DNA of 64,000 nucleotides from Desulforapulum autotrophicum HRM2 (GCF_000020365.1 NC_012108.1:2852001-2916000), one strand, 5' to 3'; counted from the stretch's first letter, positions 36,191 through 46,605 are shown. The notes: generated from the sequence alone by a model not told the origin. A program made the numbers and translations.

Positions 36191-36563
36191 ATGCAAAAAA
36201 TTAAGTTATTTGTAATTGATTTTTTAGCGCTTCTGCCAGGCTATATTTTGGGAACGTTTTCCAGGCATTTTTTTTATAAAATTTTAATGTATAGAATGAG
36301 GAGATGCACCAAGATTCGTCGTGGTACCATTATTTTGAGTCTACATAATGTGATTTTCGGAGATAATGTCAGGTTAAATAACGATTGCTGGCTGAATAGT
36401 GGCGGGTGCAATTATTTTACCAGGCGTACATATTGAAACAGGGGCAGTAATTGGAGCAGGTTCTGTTGTGACTAAAAACGTGGATTCCAATTGCATTGTG
36501 GGTAGTAACCCAGCACGCTTAATTAAAAGAAGAGATCTTGAAAGCAATAAAGTTGACAAATAA
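36191..36563 (+). pseudogene. Hexapeptide-repeat acyltransferase with internal deletion
   Basis: The first 75 codons encode an N-terminal part (FLALLPGYILGTFSRHFF, then IRRGTIILSLHNVIFGDN) and the frame then stops. In another frame, [20 protein letters not shown] followed by [20 protein letters not shown] continues a WbbJ-type O-acetyltransferase end. The middle section of about 45 residues expected in the family is missing at the junction near 36408, so this looks like a deletion rather than a one-base error. Confidence 0.8.
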
Positions 36564-36669
36564 ATTTACTATTTTCATCATTCCATAATGAAATGCTACT
36601 GTCTGCAGGAATAATATTACAGTTATTTACTTAGAAATCGAAAAATTGGATTTATAGTGGTTAAACAAT

Positions 36670-37566
36670 ATGGGAATAATTAATTTTTATTGCTTGGGTG
36701 CTCAGAAAGCAGGCACTTCTACACTACATGATTTGCTAAAAAACCATCCAGATATCTTTCTTCCAGAAATAAAGGAGGCAGCTTTTTATCAGGATGAAAA
36801 ATTTTACCCAAAAGGCCGAGACTGGTATTTGGAGAGGTATTTTTCAAATAGATCTAAAGAAAAAATAGTTGGTAGTGTTTCTCCTGAGTTTTTGTTTTAT
36901 CCTTGGGTGCCTAAGCGGATAAAAAATGAATTTGGTATTGATATAAAGTTTATAATAATTTTAAGGAATCCGTTGCTCAGAGCGATTTCCCATTACAATA
37001 TGTCAAAAACAAGGGATTTAGAAAAAAGGGATTTCTTTTCTGCATTAAAAGGCAATCCTGATATGTCCGATTTTTTTTCTTTAAAACATTTCAGTTATCG
37101 ACAACGCAGCCTATATTCAGAACAAATAGAAAGGTATCTGGACCTTTTTCCTAAGGAAAACTTTTTGTTTTTTACATTTGAAGAATTTGTAAAAAACCAA
37201 CAGAATGTAGTTGATCGAATCACAAAATTCCTTGGAATTTCAAAGATGACCCTTCAAAAACGAATGCATAGCAACCAGGCATTCGATTACAAAATACCTT
37301 TCCTCCAGATATTAATCTGGAAGTTTCCTTATCTTTATTTTTCCATTAAAAGAATTTTTCCTAAAAATGTAAGAAAAATTCTTGCTCTACTTTTCAGAAG
37401 AAAGGTTAAAAGTAAATTCAAAATAAATGACCAGTTTATTTATAGCACACTAATTGAAGAACACTTTTCAAAAGATATAAAAAAGACCGAGGACTTGACT
37501 GGTTTGACTTTAAATTATTGGTTTAATAACCAACAGACAGACGAAACGAATGTAAGCGTAAATTGA
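36670..37566 (+). CDS. Sulfotransferase (PAPS-dependent)
   Basis: The 298-residue product has the 5'-phosphosulfate loop CLGAQKAGTSTLHDLLKNHP (about 8-27) and the 3'-phosphate motif IILRNPLLRAISHYN (about 97-111), plus YFSNRSKEKIVGSVSPEFL. It resembles heparan-type and nodulation sulfotransferases in the P-loop fold. It would sulfate a sugar of the exopolysaccharide, using PAPS made by the sat-cysC product at 20.7-22.4 kb. This is an inference from co-location. Confidence 0.88.
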   Translation: MGIINFYCLGAQKAGTSTLHDLLKNHPDIFLPEIKEAAFYQDEKFYPKGRDWYLERYFSNRSKEKIVGSVSPEFLFYPWVPKRIKNEFGIDIKFIIILRNPLLRAISHYNMSKTRDLEKRDFFSALKGNPDMSDFFSLKHFSYRQRSLYSEQIERYLDLFPKENFLFFTFEEFVKNQQNVVDRITKFLGISKMTLQKRMHSNQAFDYKIPFLQILIWKFPYLYFSIKRIFPKNVRKILALLFRRKVKSKFKINDQFIYSTLIEEHFSKDIKKTEDLTGLTLNYWFNNQQTDETNVSVN

Positions 37567-37617
37567 AATGTGGATGTTCCATTTTAGCGACAGCATCTTT
37601 GATAGAGGAGTTGGCAT

Positions 37618-38055
37618 ATGGGTTTAGTGTTCTTATATAGATTATCAAACTTCCTATACAAAAAAAAAATACCAGTGATCCCTAAAATTATTCAAACCGT
37701 TATAAGGGTTATATATGCATGTTATCTGCCATACAGTGCCGAAATTGGACCTAAAACGGTATTTTTACATGGAGGACTCGGGGTAGTTATACATGAACAT
37801 GCAAAAATCGGAGCTAATTGTGTAATTATGCCTAATGTCACCATCGGAGGAACAAGAAAGAAAAAAAGAGTTCCGGTTATTGGTGATAATGTTAAAATTG
37901 GAACCGGAGCAAAAATTATTGGTGGTATTGATGTCGGGTCCGGAGTCGTTATAGCAGCAAATTCAGTTGTAATAAAGGATCTTCCTGATAGAACACTTGT
38001 GGCTGGGGTGCCTGCACAAATCAAAAAAGTTGGAATTGATTTCAACTGCTACTAA
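37618..38055 (+). CDS. Serine-acetyltransferase-like hexapeptide acyltransferase
   Basis: The 145-residue product has left-handed beta-helix repeats (IGPKTVFLHGGLGVVIHEHA, IGANCVIMPNVTIGG, IGDNVKIGTGAKIIGGI) and ends VVIKDLPDRTLVAGVPAQI, as in short CysE-like enzymes of polysaccharide loci. Too short for housekeeping CysE. It probably O- or N-acetylates a sugar of the repeat unit. GAGGAG lies nine bases upstream of the ATG. Confidence 0.85.
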   Translation: MGLVFLYRLSNFLYKKKIPVIPKIIQTVIRVIYACYLPYSAEIGPKTVFLHGGLGVVIHEHAKIGANCVIMPNVTIGGTRKKKRVPVIGDNVKIGTGAKIIGGIDVGSGVVIAANSVVIKDLPDRTLVAGVPAQIKKVGIDFNCY

Positions 38056-38181
38056 GGAGAAATAATCTGTCAGTTTATTGGGTCTGAACAAAATGAGAGC
38101 AGGATGTTCGATGAGGGCGTTCAAAATTATTTGACAGTTAACAGAAAGCTGATATAGACATCAGCTTGAGAGTGGGGATTG

Positions 38182-39395
38182 ACATGATCGCTGATAAAAC
38201 AGAATTTTATTTTCAAAATAAACCTTAAAAAAATCCATGGGAAGAAACCCTTCGCCAGCAAGGAAGTAACCCGGACCTAAGTAATTAAAATCTTGCAGAA
38301 GGCAGTCTTGAAGCAGAACTTGATTCTCATCTCAGACAGTAAAAATCTGACAAAAAATGCAATAAAGGAACCATTAAGGCCATAAAATCTTTAGATGGGA
38401 AATTCGAACTGAAGCCCCTCGTGACAGGGATGGTACATTTTATCTAAAGTCGTCAAAAGCATCTAACACCACTATGCGATGAGATTGAGCAAAAGATGAT
38501 AACCCTCTATGTCTGGGCATGAGCTCTAACGACATAACTGCCTATTTGAAAGGAATACACGGCCTTGAAATTTCAAATGCTACTTTGAGCGCCGTCACCG
38601 CCACAAGTATCTATACTGTTAAAGTTAAAAAGTGGCAGGCCAAGACGTTAGAGAATTTGTATCATATCGGTTGACTTGATGCCATCCATTATAAAATCGA
38701 AGAGAATGGGAAGGTTTGCAGCAAGGCTGTAAATACAATCTTTGGCGTGAAGAGCGAAGGGCACAAAGAAATCCTTTGGGTGTATGGACATATCAAAAAA
38801 CGTAATTGCGAATTTCTGGCTCCAGGGAGTAACAGATATCCAAAATATAGGTGTTAAAAACATTATGATTACCTGTTTTGAAGGCCTTAAAGAGTTTCCA
38901 GAAACAAATTAGATCCATATTCCCGAAGACTGAGGTTAAATTTTGCGTAGTTTACCAAATCCGAAACTCCCTTCGGTATGTCGGTTCTAAAAACCAGAAA
39001 CAATTTAGGGTAGACTTAAACGGGTTTATAAAGCGGTTAACAAGAAGTGGCCGAATCTGAGTTGGATATTCTGGAAAACAAATGGAATGAACAAGTATCC
39101 GATTGTTCTCAAACCCTATCGTAAAAACTGGGAACGCTTCAGCTAATATTTCAAGTATCCAGAATAAATTCCGGGTGATATCTTATAGTCGCAGGACTTT
39201 TTTAAGTCATACACAAGCAATTCCGCATATTTACAAAGACCAAGGGACCTTTCAAAATTCGGGCAGCCTGTTAAAACTGCTTTACTTGTGCAACCAAAAT
39301 GCCAGTAAGAAATGGACTATGCCGATTCAAAACGGGTCTCCGACAATTTGCAGTTAGCCATCTTTTTTTTAAAGGAAAGCTTGATAAGGAACTAA
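38182..39395 (+). pseudogene. Decayed IS256-family transposase
   Basis: No full frame remains, but the three frames together spell an IS256-type transposase: MIADKTEFYFQNKP at the start, SSNDITAYLKGIHGLEISNA, LDAIHYKIEENGKVCSKAVN, PKTEVKFCVVYQIRNSLRYV, and near the end RNG..RKWTM-like text (ASKKWTMPIQN). Several stops and frameshifts interrupt it. It fills the gap between the acetyltransferase and the polymerase gene. The catalytic Asp in LDAIHYK is still visible. The region 39396-39598 beyond it holds only short meaningless frames. Confidence 0.9.
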
Positions 39396-39598
39396 AACGT
39401 GAGATGTATTTTTTTCTTGAGAATGAAAGGATTGTTGCTGGACCCGCTCAAGAGGAAGCTTTTCCTTTCGACAGGAAGTTATTGGGATGCCCATTCTCAG
39501 GGCCTATATTCCATTTCCACAATTTATCGGGGTAGATTTAAAATGTTAACCCCATGGCACAGAATTCTGAACATTCTCTTTTCGGTCACATATTGAAA

Positions 39599-40807
39599 AT
39601 GATGAAATATTTAATTACTATTATCTCTATCTATTCTATTTTTAACAATTTTTTTGTATTTAAACTTGGAATTATTGATTTACGTGGTACACAATTAGGT
39701 GTAATGTGTCTATTATATATTACAGCTCTTAAATTTTTAAGAAGAGATCTAAAATTTAGATTCTATAGTAACGATAAATTCCTAATTGGATTTACCGTTG
39801 TGGTTTTCTTTGGTTGTCTATTTCATAAAAATGATGTTAGGATTTTACGTGAATCTGTTCAATGGGTCTATTTTATGCTTTTATATATCGTGTTTCGAAA
39901 TTATTTTCAAAAACCATCAAATACCCAATTTTTTATCAATATCTTTTTAAAAACAACTTATTTGATTTTACTTATAGGATTTATAGATATAATATTTTTT
40001 AATAGTCAAATTCTAACGAGCACAATTAATTTATCGTGGCTAAATAGAACAAACGAAATTCGCGCTGAAAGATTATCTCTTTTCAATTTAGGACCTGTAG
40101 CTACTGCCGCAACTTTAATGACAATTTTATTTATGTATCTATCATTAAAAATGACCAAAAACAGGGCTTTTTTTTTAGTTTGCTTTGGTTTTATATTTTT
40201 AATCCTATGTACAAAATCAAGAGCTGCTTTCGGAATTTGTGGATTAGTACTATCTTTTTACCTGTATAAAAATTTACCAACTACCTTATTTTCAAATCTG
40301 ATTAGATATACTTATATCCTAATCATATTGGCGACGCCTTTATTAATATCTTCCTTTTTTGTTTTTAAATCATTTACTGATGATATGTCTTTCCGATTTC
40401 ATTATGTTGTATGGTTGGGTGCTTGGAAAATGTTTATCGGCTCACCTATTTTAGGTGTTGGCAGTGGGTTGTTTTACGAAAACATAACGCATTATTCATA
40501 TCTTTTTGATTCTTTCAATTTACCTACATTAGGAATCGCTTCACATAATTTTATTTTAAATATTTTATCTGAGAATGGTATGCTTGGAGCACTTTTTATG
40601 TTTTTATTTCTTCAATATTTTTATCAAAAAAGAATATTGAAGAATTCTCCAACAACCATTTTGGCCGTCAGCTCCTTACTATTAATGAACCTTACCATGA
40701 ATATCTTTATGGTTGATTTTTTTTGGATAATACTTGCATACCATTCTTCTCAAATAAAACCAAACTTGGACGCTACAGAACCAAAAAAGTTGGACCTGTG
40801 CGGTTAG
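39599..40807 (+). CDS. O-antigen polymerase/ligase-like protein (Wzy)
   Basis: The 402-residue product has about eleven hydrophobic segments and the large periplasmic loop region with MFIGSPILGVGSGLFYENI and LGIASHNFILNILSENG (the family's HN-x7-E-type motif). It would polymerise the flipped repeat units. The frame is open 15 codons further upstream to 39554, but that part borders the decayed IS256 and is not hydrophobic; ATG at 39599 or 39602 is more likely. No good ribosome site is visible for either. Confidence 0.82.
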   Translation: MMKYLITIISIYSIFNNFFVFKLGIIDLRGTQLGVMCLLYITALKFLRRDLKFRFYSNDKFLIGFTVVVFFGCLFHKNDVRILRESVQWVYFMLLYIVFRNYFQKPSNTQFFINIFLKTTYLILLIGFIDIIFFNSQILTSTINLSWLNRTNEIRAERLSLFNLGPVATAATLMTILFMYLSLKMTKNRAFFLVCFGFIFLILCTKSRAAFGICGLVLSFYLYKNLPTTLFSNLIRYTYILIILATPLLISSFFVFKSFTDDMSFRFHYVVWLGAWKMFIGSPILGVGSGLFYENITHYSYLFDSFNLPTLGIASHNFILNILSENGMLGALFMFLFLQYFYQKRILKNSPTTILAVSSLLLMNLTMNIFMVDFFWIILAYHSSQIKPNLDATEPKKLDLCG

Positions 40808-40867
40808 CCTTTGCCATAAAAGCACGAAAATCAGAAATAAGAAATTAAAAGGTTTTTGTAAAACATA

Positions 40868-42067
40868 ATGAGAATACTTATAGCCAATAAATTTTTCCAT
40901 TTAAATGGTGGATCTGAACGAGTCTTTTTTCAAGAACGAAATTTTTTATTAAGCCAACGTCACTCTGTCATAGACTTTTCGATGGTTGATGACCGAAATT
41001 TTTCATCTGAGTTTTCATCTAATTTTGTTCCGAATATTAATTTCAACTCATCGGATGGTCTCTTTTCTAAAATTAACACAGCTGCGAAATTTATCCATTC
41101 CTCTGTGGCAACTCAAAAGTTGAGAGACTTATTAAAAAATGAAAAACCTCAGATCGCTCACTTGCACAATATATATCATCAACTGACCCCTTCCATTATT
41201 CCCGTATTAAAAGAAGAAGGGATCAAAGTTGTCTTGACGCTTCATGATTTCAAACTAATATGCCCCAATTACATCGCCCTACGAGGTGACAATTTTTGCC
41301 TAGAGTGTGAGGGACATAAATTCTGGAAGCCTCTTGTTTTAAATTGCCAGAATTCACATTTCAAAAGTTTGCTGTTATCTTTGGAGGCTATTTTTCATCA
41401 ATGGAAAAGGAGTTATGAACAAGTTCACCTTTTTTTAGCTCCCAGTCAATTTATGGCAGATCAAATAAGCCGGAGAATACCAACTGAAAAGATAAGAGTA
41501 TTGCATAATGGTATTGATCTAAAACTATATCAACCTCAGGATGACGATAACGGCTATGGACTCTATTTTGGAAGGTTATCTAAGGAAAAAGGAATTGAAA
41601 CCTTGTTAAAAGCCCATAAAATCAATTCCAGTGAGATTCCTTTAAAAATTGTAGGGACAGGCCCCCTTGAGGCGAATTTGAAAAACGACTATCCTGATGC
41701 AGAATTTTTGGGCTATAAAACGGGTGACGAGCTTACTGAAATCATCAGCAGTGCAGCCTTCGTTGTTGTCCCGTCAGAATGGTATGAAAACTGCTCCATG
41801 GTGGTGTTAGAATCTATGGCACTGGGCAAACCCATTATCGGCAGCCGGATAGGAGGGATTCCTGAGCAAATAGAAGATGGTGAAACCGGTTTTTTGTTTG
41901 AAATGGGCAATATAGAGGAACTCGCAAAAAAGATGAACATATTAGCTAATGATAAAAATCTGAGGCGAAAATTTGGTAAAGCCGCCAGATTAAAAGTTGA
42001 AATTGAATATGACCTGGAGAAGCATTGTACTGAATTGGAATCAATATATAAAAAATTAATCAAATAA
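40868..42067 (+). CDS. Glycosyltransferase family 4 protein
   Basis: The 399-residue GT-B enzyme has an N-terminal GT4 domain (FFHLNGGSERVFF, HLHNIYHQLTPSI, LTLHDFKLICPNY) and the C-terminal Glycos_transf_1 domain with YFGRLSKEKGIETLLKAH, VPSEWYENCSMVVLESMA and SRIGGIPEQIEDGETGFLF. A cysteine-rich insert (CLECEGHKFW...LNCQ) near residues 135-155 is common in this subgroup. Sugar donor is unknown. Confidence 0.9.
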   Translation: MRILIANKFFHLNGGSERVFFQERNFLLSQRHSVIDFSMVDDRNFSSEFSSNFVPNINFNSSDGLFSKINTAAKFIHSSVATQKLRDLLKNEKPQIAHLHNIYHQLTPSIIPVLKEEGIKVVLTLHDFKLICPNYIALRGDNFCLECEGHKFWKPLVLNCQNSHFKSLLLSLEAIFHQWKRSYEQVHLFLAPSQFMADQISRRIPTEKIRVLHNGIDLKLYQPQDDDNGYGLYFGRLSKEKGIETLLKAHKINSSEIPLKIVGTGPLEANLKNDYPDAEFLGYKTGDELTEIISSAAFVVVPSEWYENCSMVVLESMALGKPIIGSRIGGIPEQIEDGETGFLFEMGNIEELAKKMNILANDKNLRRKFGKAARLKVEIEYDLEKHCTELESIYKKLIK

Positions 42068-42081
42068 AATATGGAAAAATT

Positions 42082-43080
42082 ATGGAAGCCTGCCTAATTG
42101 TAACTTACCGGTGCAATGCCAAATGTTATATGTGCAATACTTGGCAATCACCCAGCAAAATATCAGAAGAATATTCACCTGAATTAGTCGAAAAGATACC
42201 TGATGGATTAAACTTTATAAATATCACCGGTGGAGAACCATTTTTACGAGATGATCTTGAAGACATCATCAAAATCGCAGTGAAAAAATCAAACAGGGTT
42301 GTTATCAGCAGTAACGGCTATTTCACAAAGAAAATAGTTAGAATGGCCAAAAAATTTGGTAATAAAATTGGGTTTCGGATTTCTATTGAGGGACTGCCTG
42401 CGGCCAATGATGAACTCAGGGGACTAAAAGACGGATTTGATCATGGTCTTCGCACGCTTGTAACACTTCATAGTATGGGAATAAAGGATATTGGATTTGG
42501 CATGACGGTTTCCGACCGCAATGCCAAGGATATGATAGAGCTTTATCGTCTGGCAAATGCTATGGGGGTTGAATTTGCTACAGCCACCACCCACAATTCT
42601 TATTATTTCCATAAAGATGATAATAGTTTTTTAAACCCTAATTTAATTTCAAATGAATTTGAAAAAATTGCTGTTGAATTGTTGAAGACCAACAAACCCA
42701 AGAACTGGTTCCGTGCATATTTTAATATGGGGCTGGCGAACAAGGTAACAGGCGGGAAACGCCCCCTTCCATGTGAAGTAGGAACGGAAGTTTTTTTTCT
42801 TGATCCTTTCGGCAACATAGTGCCCTGCAACGGTTCTGATGCTCCAATGATCATGGGCAATCTGCATCAGCAATCATTTGATGATATCTGGACTAGTAAA
42901 CAAGCAGAAACTATCCGTCAGCTGGTAAAAAACTGCGACAAACAATGTTGGATGATCGGTTCTGCTTCACCGGCTATGAAAAAAAAGATATCAGTTCCTG
43001 CTTTATGGGTCATGAAAAACAAACTTAAAGTAATGAAAAGTAAAGGTGAGAACATCTGTCTGGATCCGGTGGGGAAATAA
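42082..43080 (+). CDS. Radical SAM protein with SPASM-like C-terminus
   Basis: The 332-residue product has the 4Fe-4S motif CNAKCYMC (Cys11, Cys15, Cys18) followed by NITGGEPFLRDDLEDI. Its C-terminal part has DPFGNIVPCNGSD, GNLHQQSFDDIW and NCDKQCW, cysteines that resemble a SPASM/twitch auxiliary cluster. Such proteins in glycan loci may modify a sugar, a lipid carrier or a peptide. It lies between two glycosyltransferases, 14 bp and 3 bp apart, so it is part of the operon. The substrate is unknown. Confidence 0.85.
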   Translation: MEACLIVTYRCNAKCYMCNTWQSPSKISEEYSPELVEKIPDGLNFINITGGEPFLRDDLEDIIKIAVKKSNRVVISSNGYFTKKIVRMAKKFGNKIGFRISIEGLPAANDELRGLKDGFDHGLRTLVTLHSMGIKDIGFGMTVSDRNAKDMIELYRLANAMGVEFATATTHNSYYFHKDDNSFLNPNLISNEFEKIAVELLKTNKPKNWFRAYFNMGLANKVTGGKRPLPCEVGTEVFFLDPFGNIVPCNGSDAPMIMGNLHQQSFDDIWTSKQAETIRQLVKNCDKQCWMIGSASPAMKKKISVPALWVMKNKLKVMKSKGENICLDPVGK

Positions 43081-43083
43081 AAA

Positions 43084-44184
43084 GTGAAAATTTTCGTTAC
43101 TGGAACCCGGGGAATTCCGGATATCCCCGGGGGGGTTGAAAAGCATTGCCAGGAACTCTATCCCATTATAACTCAAATGGGGCATGAGGTTTTTGTTGCG
43201 ACCCGAAAGCCATATGTTAAGAAAAAATCATTATCCTGGAAGTCTATCAAATTGATTCATACTTTTGCTCCCAGACAAAAAAGTCTTGAGGCAATTGTCC
43301 ACACTTTTTTAGCTGTTGTGAAAGCCTGGCAGATGAATGTGGATGTCCTTCATATCCATGCAGTGGGGCCTGGATTAATGGTACCTTTTGCAAAACTTTT
43401 GGGTTTGAAGGTTGTAATAACAAATCATGGACCAGATTATGATCGTAAAAAATGGGGAAAAGCCGCAAAAGTTATGCTCAGGTTTGGTGAATACCTTGGA
43501 GGCAAATTTGCTGATGAGATAATTGTAATTTCCTCAGTCATTCAAAATATAATTAAACAAAGATGCAAACGAAGTTCATCTGTTATTTATAATGGTGTTC
43601 CATTTCCGGCTTTATCAAGAGAAACAGGTTTTATAAATAGAATTGGTGTAGAACCTGGTAGATATATTATTGCCGTGGCAAGATTTGTTCCTGAAAAAGG
43701 GCTTGATTTGCTAATTAATGCCTTTCAGCCGCTTAGTAAAAATTATAAACTGGTAATTGCTGGTGATGCCGATCATGAGACAGAATATAGCCGCACCCTT
43801 AAACAGATGATTGATAAGGACGACAATATTATACGGACGGGTTATATTACAGGGGAACCTTTAAATCAATTATTCTCCCATGCAGGTCTTTTTGTTCTCC
43901 CTTCCTTTCATGAAGGGTTGCCCATCTCCCTACTTGAGGCCATGAGCTACGGGCTTTCAGTGTTAGTCTCTGATATTCCGGCTAACCTGGAAGTGGACCT
44001 TGAGGAAAATAGATTCTTCAAAACTGGGGATTTGAATGATTTAAAAGAAAAATTATCCTATCATCTTTGCCATGAAATTTCTGACCAAGAGAAGGGCTAT
44101 TTCAGAAAACAAATTCAAGAGAAATATAATTGGAAAAAAATTGCAGAGCAGACAATAGGGTGTTATGCAAAAGCGCTCTCCTAA
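43084..44184 (+). CDS. Glycosyltransferase family 4 protein (rhamnosyltransferase-like)
   Basis: The 366-residue product starts at GTG and opens KIFVTGTRGIPDIPGGVEKH, a signature of GT4 enzymes that act on dTDP-rhamnose or similar donors in capsule loci. The C-terminal half has VARFVPEKGLDLLINAF, GDADHETEYSR and SFHEGLPISLLEAMSYG. RmlA/RmlC in the window support a rhamnose-like donor, but this is an inference. An IS remnant begins 33 bp after its stop. Confidence 0.87.
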   Translation: MKIFVTGTRGIPDIPGGVEKHCQELYPIITQMGHEVFVATRKPYVKKKSLSWKSIKLIHTFAPRQKSLEAIVHTFLAVVKAWQMNVDVLHIHAVGPGLMVPFAKLLGLKVVITNHGPDYDRKKWGKAAKVMLRFGEYLGGKFADEIIVISSVIQNIIKQRCKRSSSVIYNGVPFPALSRETGFINRIGVEPGRYIIAVARFVPEKGLDLLINAFQPLSKNYKLVIAGDADHETEYSRTLKQMIDKDDNIIRTGYITGEPLNQLFSHAGLFVLPSFHEGLPISLLEAMSYGLSVLVSDIPANLEVDLEENRFFKTGDLNDLKEKLSYHLCHEISDQEKGYFRKQIQEKYNWKKIAEQTIGCYAKALS

Positions 44185-44217
44185 AGGCCCTAATAACTTG
44201 ATTTTGAATATGAATTT

Positions 44218-44610
44218 ACTCAACTTTCTGAGAAGTAAATTTATCTCAAAGCCCCTGTTAATGAGAATTTTTATCTATTTGTTATGCCGAAATATCAATC
44301 GTTTCCCCCATTATCACGTCAATCATGGAGTTTATAACCTTATCAGACAACTAAATTCTCTGGCAAAGTCATCTTGTTTAAGACTCTGTATTAAATCCCT
44401 TGCAGACTCGTGTTTTTGAAGGTGGAAAAATGATAATGCGTTCAGTTAGTCTTGAAATATCATTTTCAATGGTCGATATCCGTCTGATTTGAGTTCAGGG
44501 ACTTTGAACAAAATGTCCTGTAGAGGTAATAAATATTGTCCGAATGATCGAGAGTCAAATTTCACTTTACTATTATTTATGGGAAGCGTTTTCATAAAAA
44601 ATATTCTTGT
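44218..44610 (-). pseudogene. 3' remnant of an IS4-type element, minus strand
   Basis: On the minus strand the sequence resembles the last 80 or so codons of the transposase at 46740-48029: KFDSRSFGQYLLPLQDIL corresponds to its DQRSFGDIFRACNEEL, and the DNA shares the word CCATTATCACGTCAA in reverse. The frame is broken. The outer 23 bp (44218-44240) match the right end of the plus-strand element (48030-48052) in inverted orientation. Confidence 0.75.
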
Positions 44611-44827
44611 CATAATAGTAGGTTGTAACAAGTTTCGTGTCACATTAATTACTTTTTATCAAGTAAAAAAAATATGAGCAAACTAAAAGTACACATACAA
44701 AAACCTAACCGGACACCACTGATAACATACAAAAATGTCATTGCGTTTTCTGAAAAGGCACGATATTAAATCCATAGCGGAAATGAGAGCTGTGGGCAAA
44801 TTGCAGCGGCATTGTTCAACAGCATTT
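44611..44827. other. Unassigned spacer before the IS66 element
   Basis: A small frame starting at 44735 (MSLRFLKRHDIKSIAEMRA) runs into the IS66 left end and may be the beginning of an older, interrupted gene. I do not recognise it and see no ribosome site. Confidence 0.3.
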
Positions 44828-46605
44828 GTATCTATTCAGCCTCGAAAAAAAATGAGTCAATTTTTATTTTTTACTTGACAGTGTTTTTTTGAGAAAAATA
44901 AATTTTTGAGTTGTATTTCAGGCTTTATCCGTTTAAAGAGGATAGTCCCTATAATAGACTATTACCTCAACAATCCGGTCACGGTCAATGGCCAGCCATA
45001 TGGGATAAAAACAAATGTAACCTGAGGCAACCTGAAGCGAAAAATTTGTCTCTAAAAACCTATGTTATAATACCTCCATAAATAAACGATGTACATGGAG
45101 GTTTTTGTTGGGAATAAAGGTGGATTCCATCGACGTAGATGAAACAGTTAAGACAGCCAGGAAATTGCTGGAAGAGGAACAGATTTCTCCGGCATTGAAA
45201 GCTGCACTTGACGTCTTGTTTTTGTTGGTCACTTTATTGTGTAACCGCCTGGGCCTTAACAGCAGTAACAGCAGCAAGCCTCCCTCTTCAGATCCCAATC
45301 GAAAAAAGACAAAGAGAGAACCGGGGGTAAATAAGCCCGGCGGACAAGCTGGGCATATCGGCAGTACTCTGGAAAGAGACCCGAATCCTGATTTTGTAGA
45401 ACCCATAAAGGTTGACAGAGCCACCCTGCCCGAGGGTACTTACAAAGAGATAGAACCTGTTGTCAGGCAGGTGATTGATATCGACATCTCAAAAGTCGTG
45501 ACGGAATATCGGGCTCAAGTACTTGAGGATAAAAATGGCATACGCTATACCGCTGTTTTCCCTGAAGGCGTCACCAAAGCCGTTCAGTATGGTGTCAGTG
45601 TGAAGGCCCACGCCACATTTTTTTCTCAGTATCAGCTGATTCCCTATGACAGGGTAGAAGAAACTTTCAGGGATCAGTTGGGAATTCCCATCAGCAAAGG
45701 GTCAATATATAATTTCAACAAAGAGGCCTTTATAAAACTGGAGGAGTTTGATCAAATTGTCAAACGCAGACTGTTCCAGTCACATTTATGTCATGCCGAT
45801 GAGACCGGCATCAATATAAATAGTGTCAGGCGCTGGCTGCATTGCACATCCAATGCGCTCTGGACCTATTTTTTCCCACATGAAAAAAGAGGCAAGGAGG
45901 CCATGGATGAAATAGGAATTCTTCCCCTATTCAAAGGCATTCTTTGCCACGATCACTTGAAACCATATTTGAAATATGATTGTCAGCATTCCCTTTGCAA
46001 CGCTCACCACTTGAGGGAGTTAGAGCGGGCATGGGAACAGGATAATCAGACATGGGCCAGGGACATGAGGGATTTGTTGAAAGAGATCAATATTGCGGTG
46101 GATGATGCCGGTGGCCAACTCAAACAGGCAGATTCTGAAAACTACCGAAAAAAATATCGGGATCTGCTGGAAACAGCCCAAGGGGAATGCCCGCCACCTG
46201 ATGAAAACAAGAGGAAAAAAGGACAACGGGGCCGACTCAAGCGCTCTAAATCAAGAAGTCTTCTTGAACGATTGGTGGACTATGAAACGGAAACTCTGAG
46301 ATTCATGGACGACTCCATAGTGCCCTTTACCAACAATCAGGGTGAAAATGATCTCAGAATGACCAAAGTTCAGCAGAAGATATCCGGGTGCTTCCGCTCC
46401 GAGGAGGGTGCGAAAATTTTCTGTCGGGTTCGAAGTTATCTTTCCACGTGCAAAAAACATGGGATGATGGCAAGCGAAGCATTGCGCATTTTATTTGAAG
46501 GCAAGCTTCCCGATTTTTGCTATGAAGATTAGTCAAGTTAAGGAATTGCCCTGCTGTTTATTTCGATAATCAGCAAGGGGCTATATTTCGAGGCTGAATA
46601 GATAC
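44828..46605 (+). mobile_element. IS66-type element with 20-bp terminal inverted repeats
   Basis: GTATCTATTCAGCCTCGAAA at 44828-44847 is repeated exactly in inverted orientation at 46586-46605. The element is 1778 bp and carries one transposase gene and no tnpA/tnpB, as in single-gene IS66 relatives (ISBst12-like). No 8-bp target duplication is seen at the borders, which suggests later rearrangement or a different cut. Confidence 0.85.
45105..46532 (+). CDS. IS66 family transposase
   Basis: The 475-residue product starts at TTG shortly after GGAGG. It has an N-terminal helical region, NSSKPPSSDPNRKKTKR and KPGGQAGHIGSTL (the family's zinc-finger/helix entry), the DDE core with CHADETGININSVRRWLH and LPLFKGILCHDHLKPYLKYD, SLCNAHHLRELERAWE, and the C-terminal NNQGENDLRMTKVQQKISGC. 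The reading frame is intact, so the element may still be active. Confidence 0.94.
   Translation: MLGIKVDSIDVDETVKTARKLLEEEQISPALKAALDVLFLLVTLLCNRLGLNSSNSSKPPSSDPNRKKTKREPGVNKPGGQAGHIGSTLERDPNPDFVEPIKVDRATLPEGTYKEIEPVVRQVIDIDISKVVTEYRAQVLEDKNGIRYTAVFPEGVTKAVQYGVSVKAHATFFSQYQLIPYDRVEETFRDQLGIPISKGSIYNFNKEAFIKLEEFDQIVKRRLFQSHLCHADETGININSVRRWLHCTSNALWTYFFPHEKRGKEAMDEIGILPLFKGILCHDHLKPYLKYDCQHSLCNAHHLRELERAWEQDNQTWARDMRDLLKEINIAVDDAGGQLKQADSENYRKKYRDLLETAQGECPPPDENKRKKGQRGRLKRSKSRSLLERLVDYETETLRFMDDSIVPFTNNQGENDLRMTKVQQKISGCFRSEEGAKIFCRVRSYLSTCKKHGMMASEALRILFEGKLPDFCYED

Noticed and set aside
44165-44419. Small protein after the last GT4 gene
   Set aside because: It lies in the minus-strand IS4 remnant and has no domain features.
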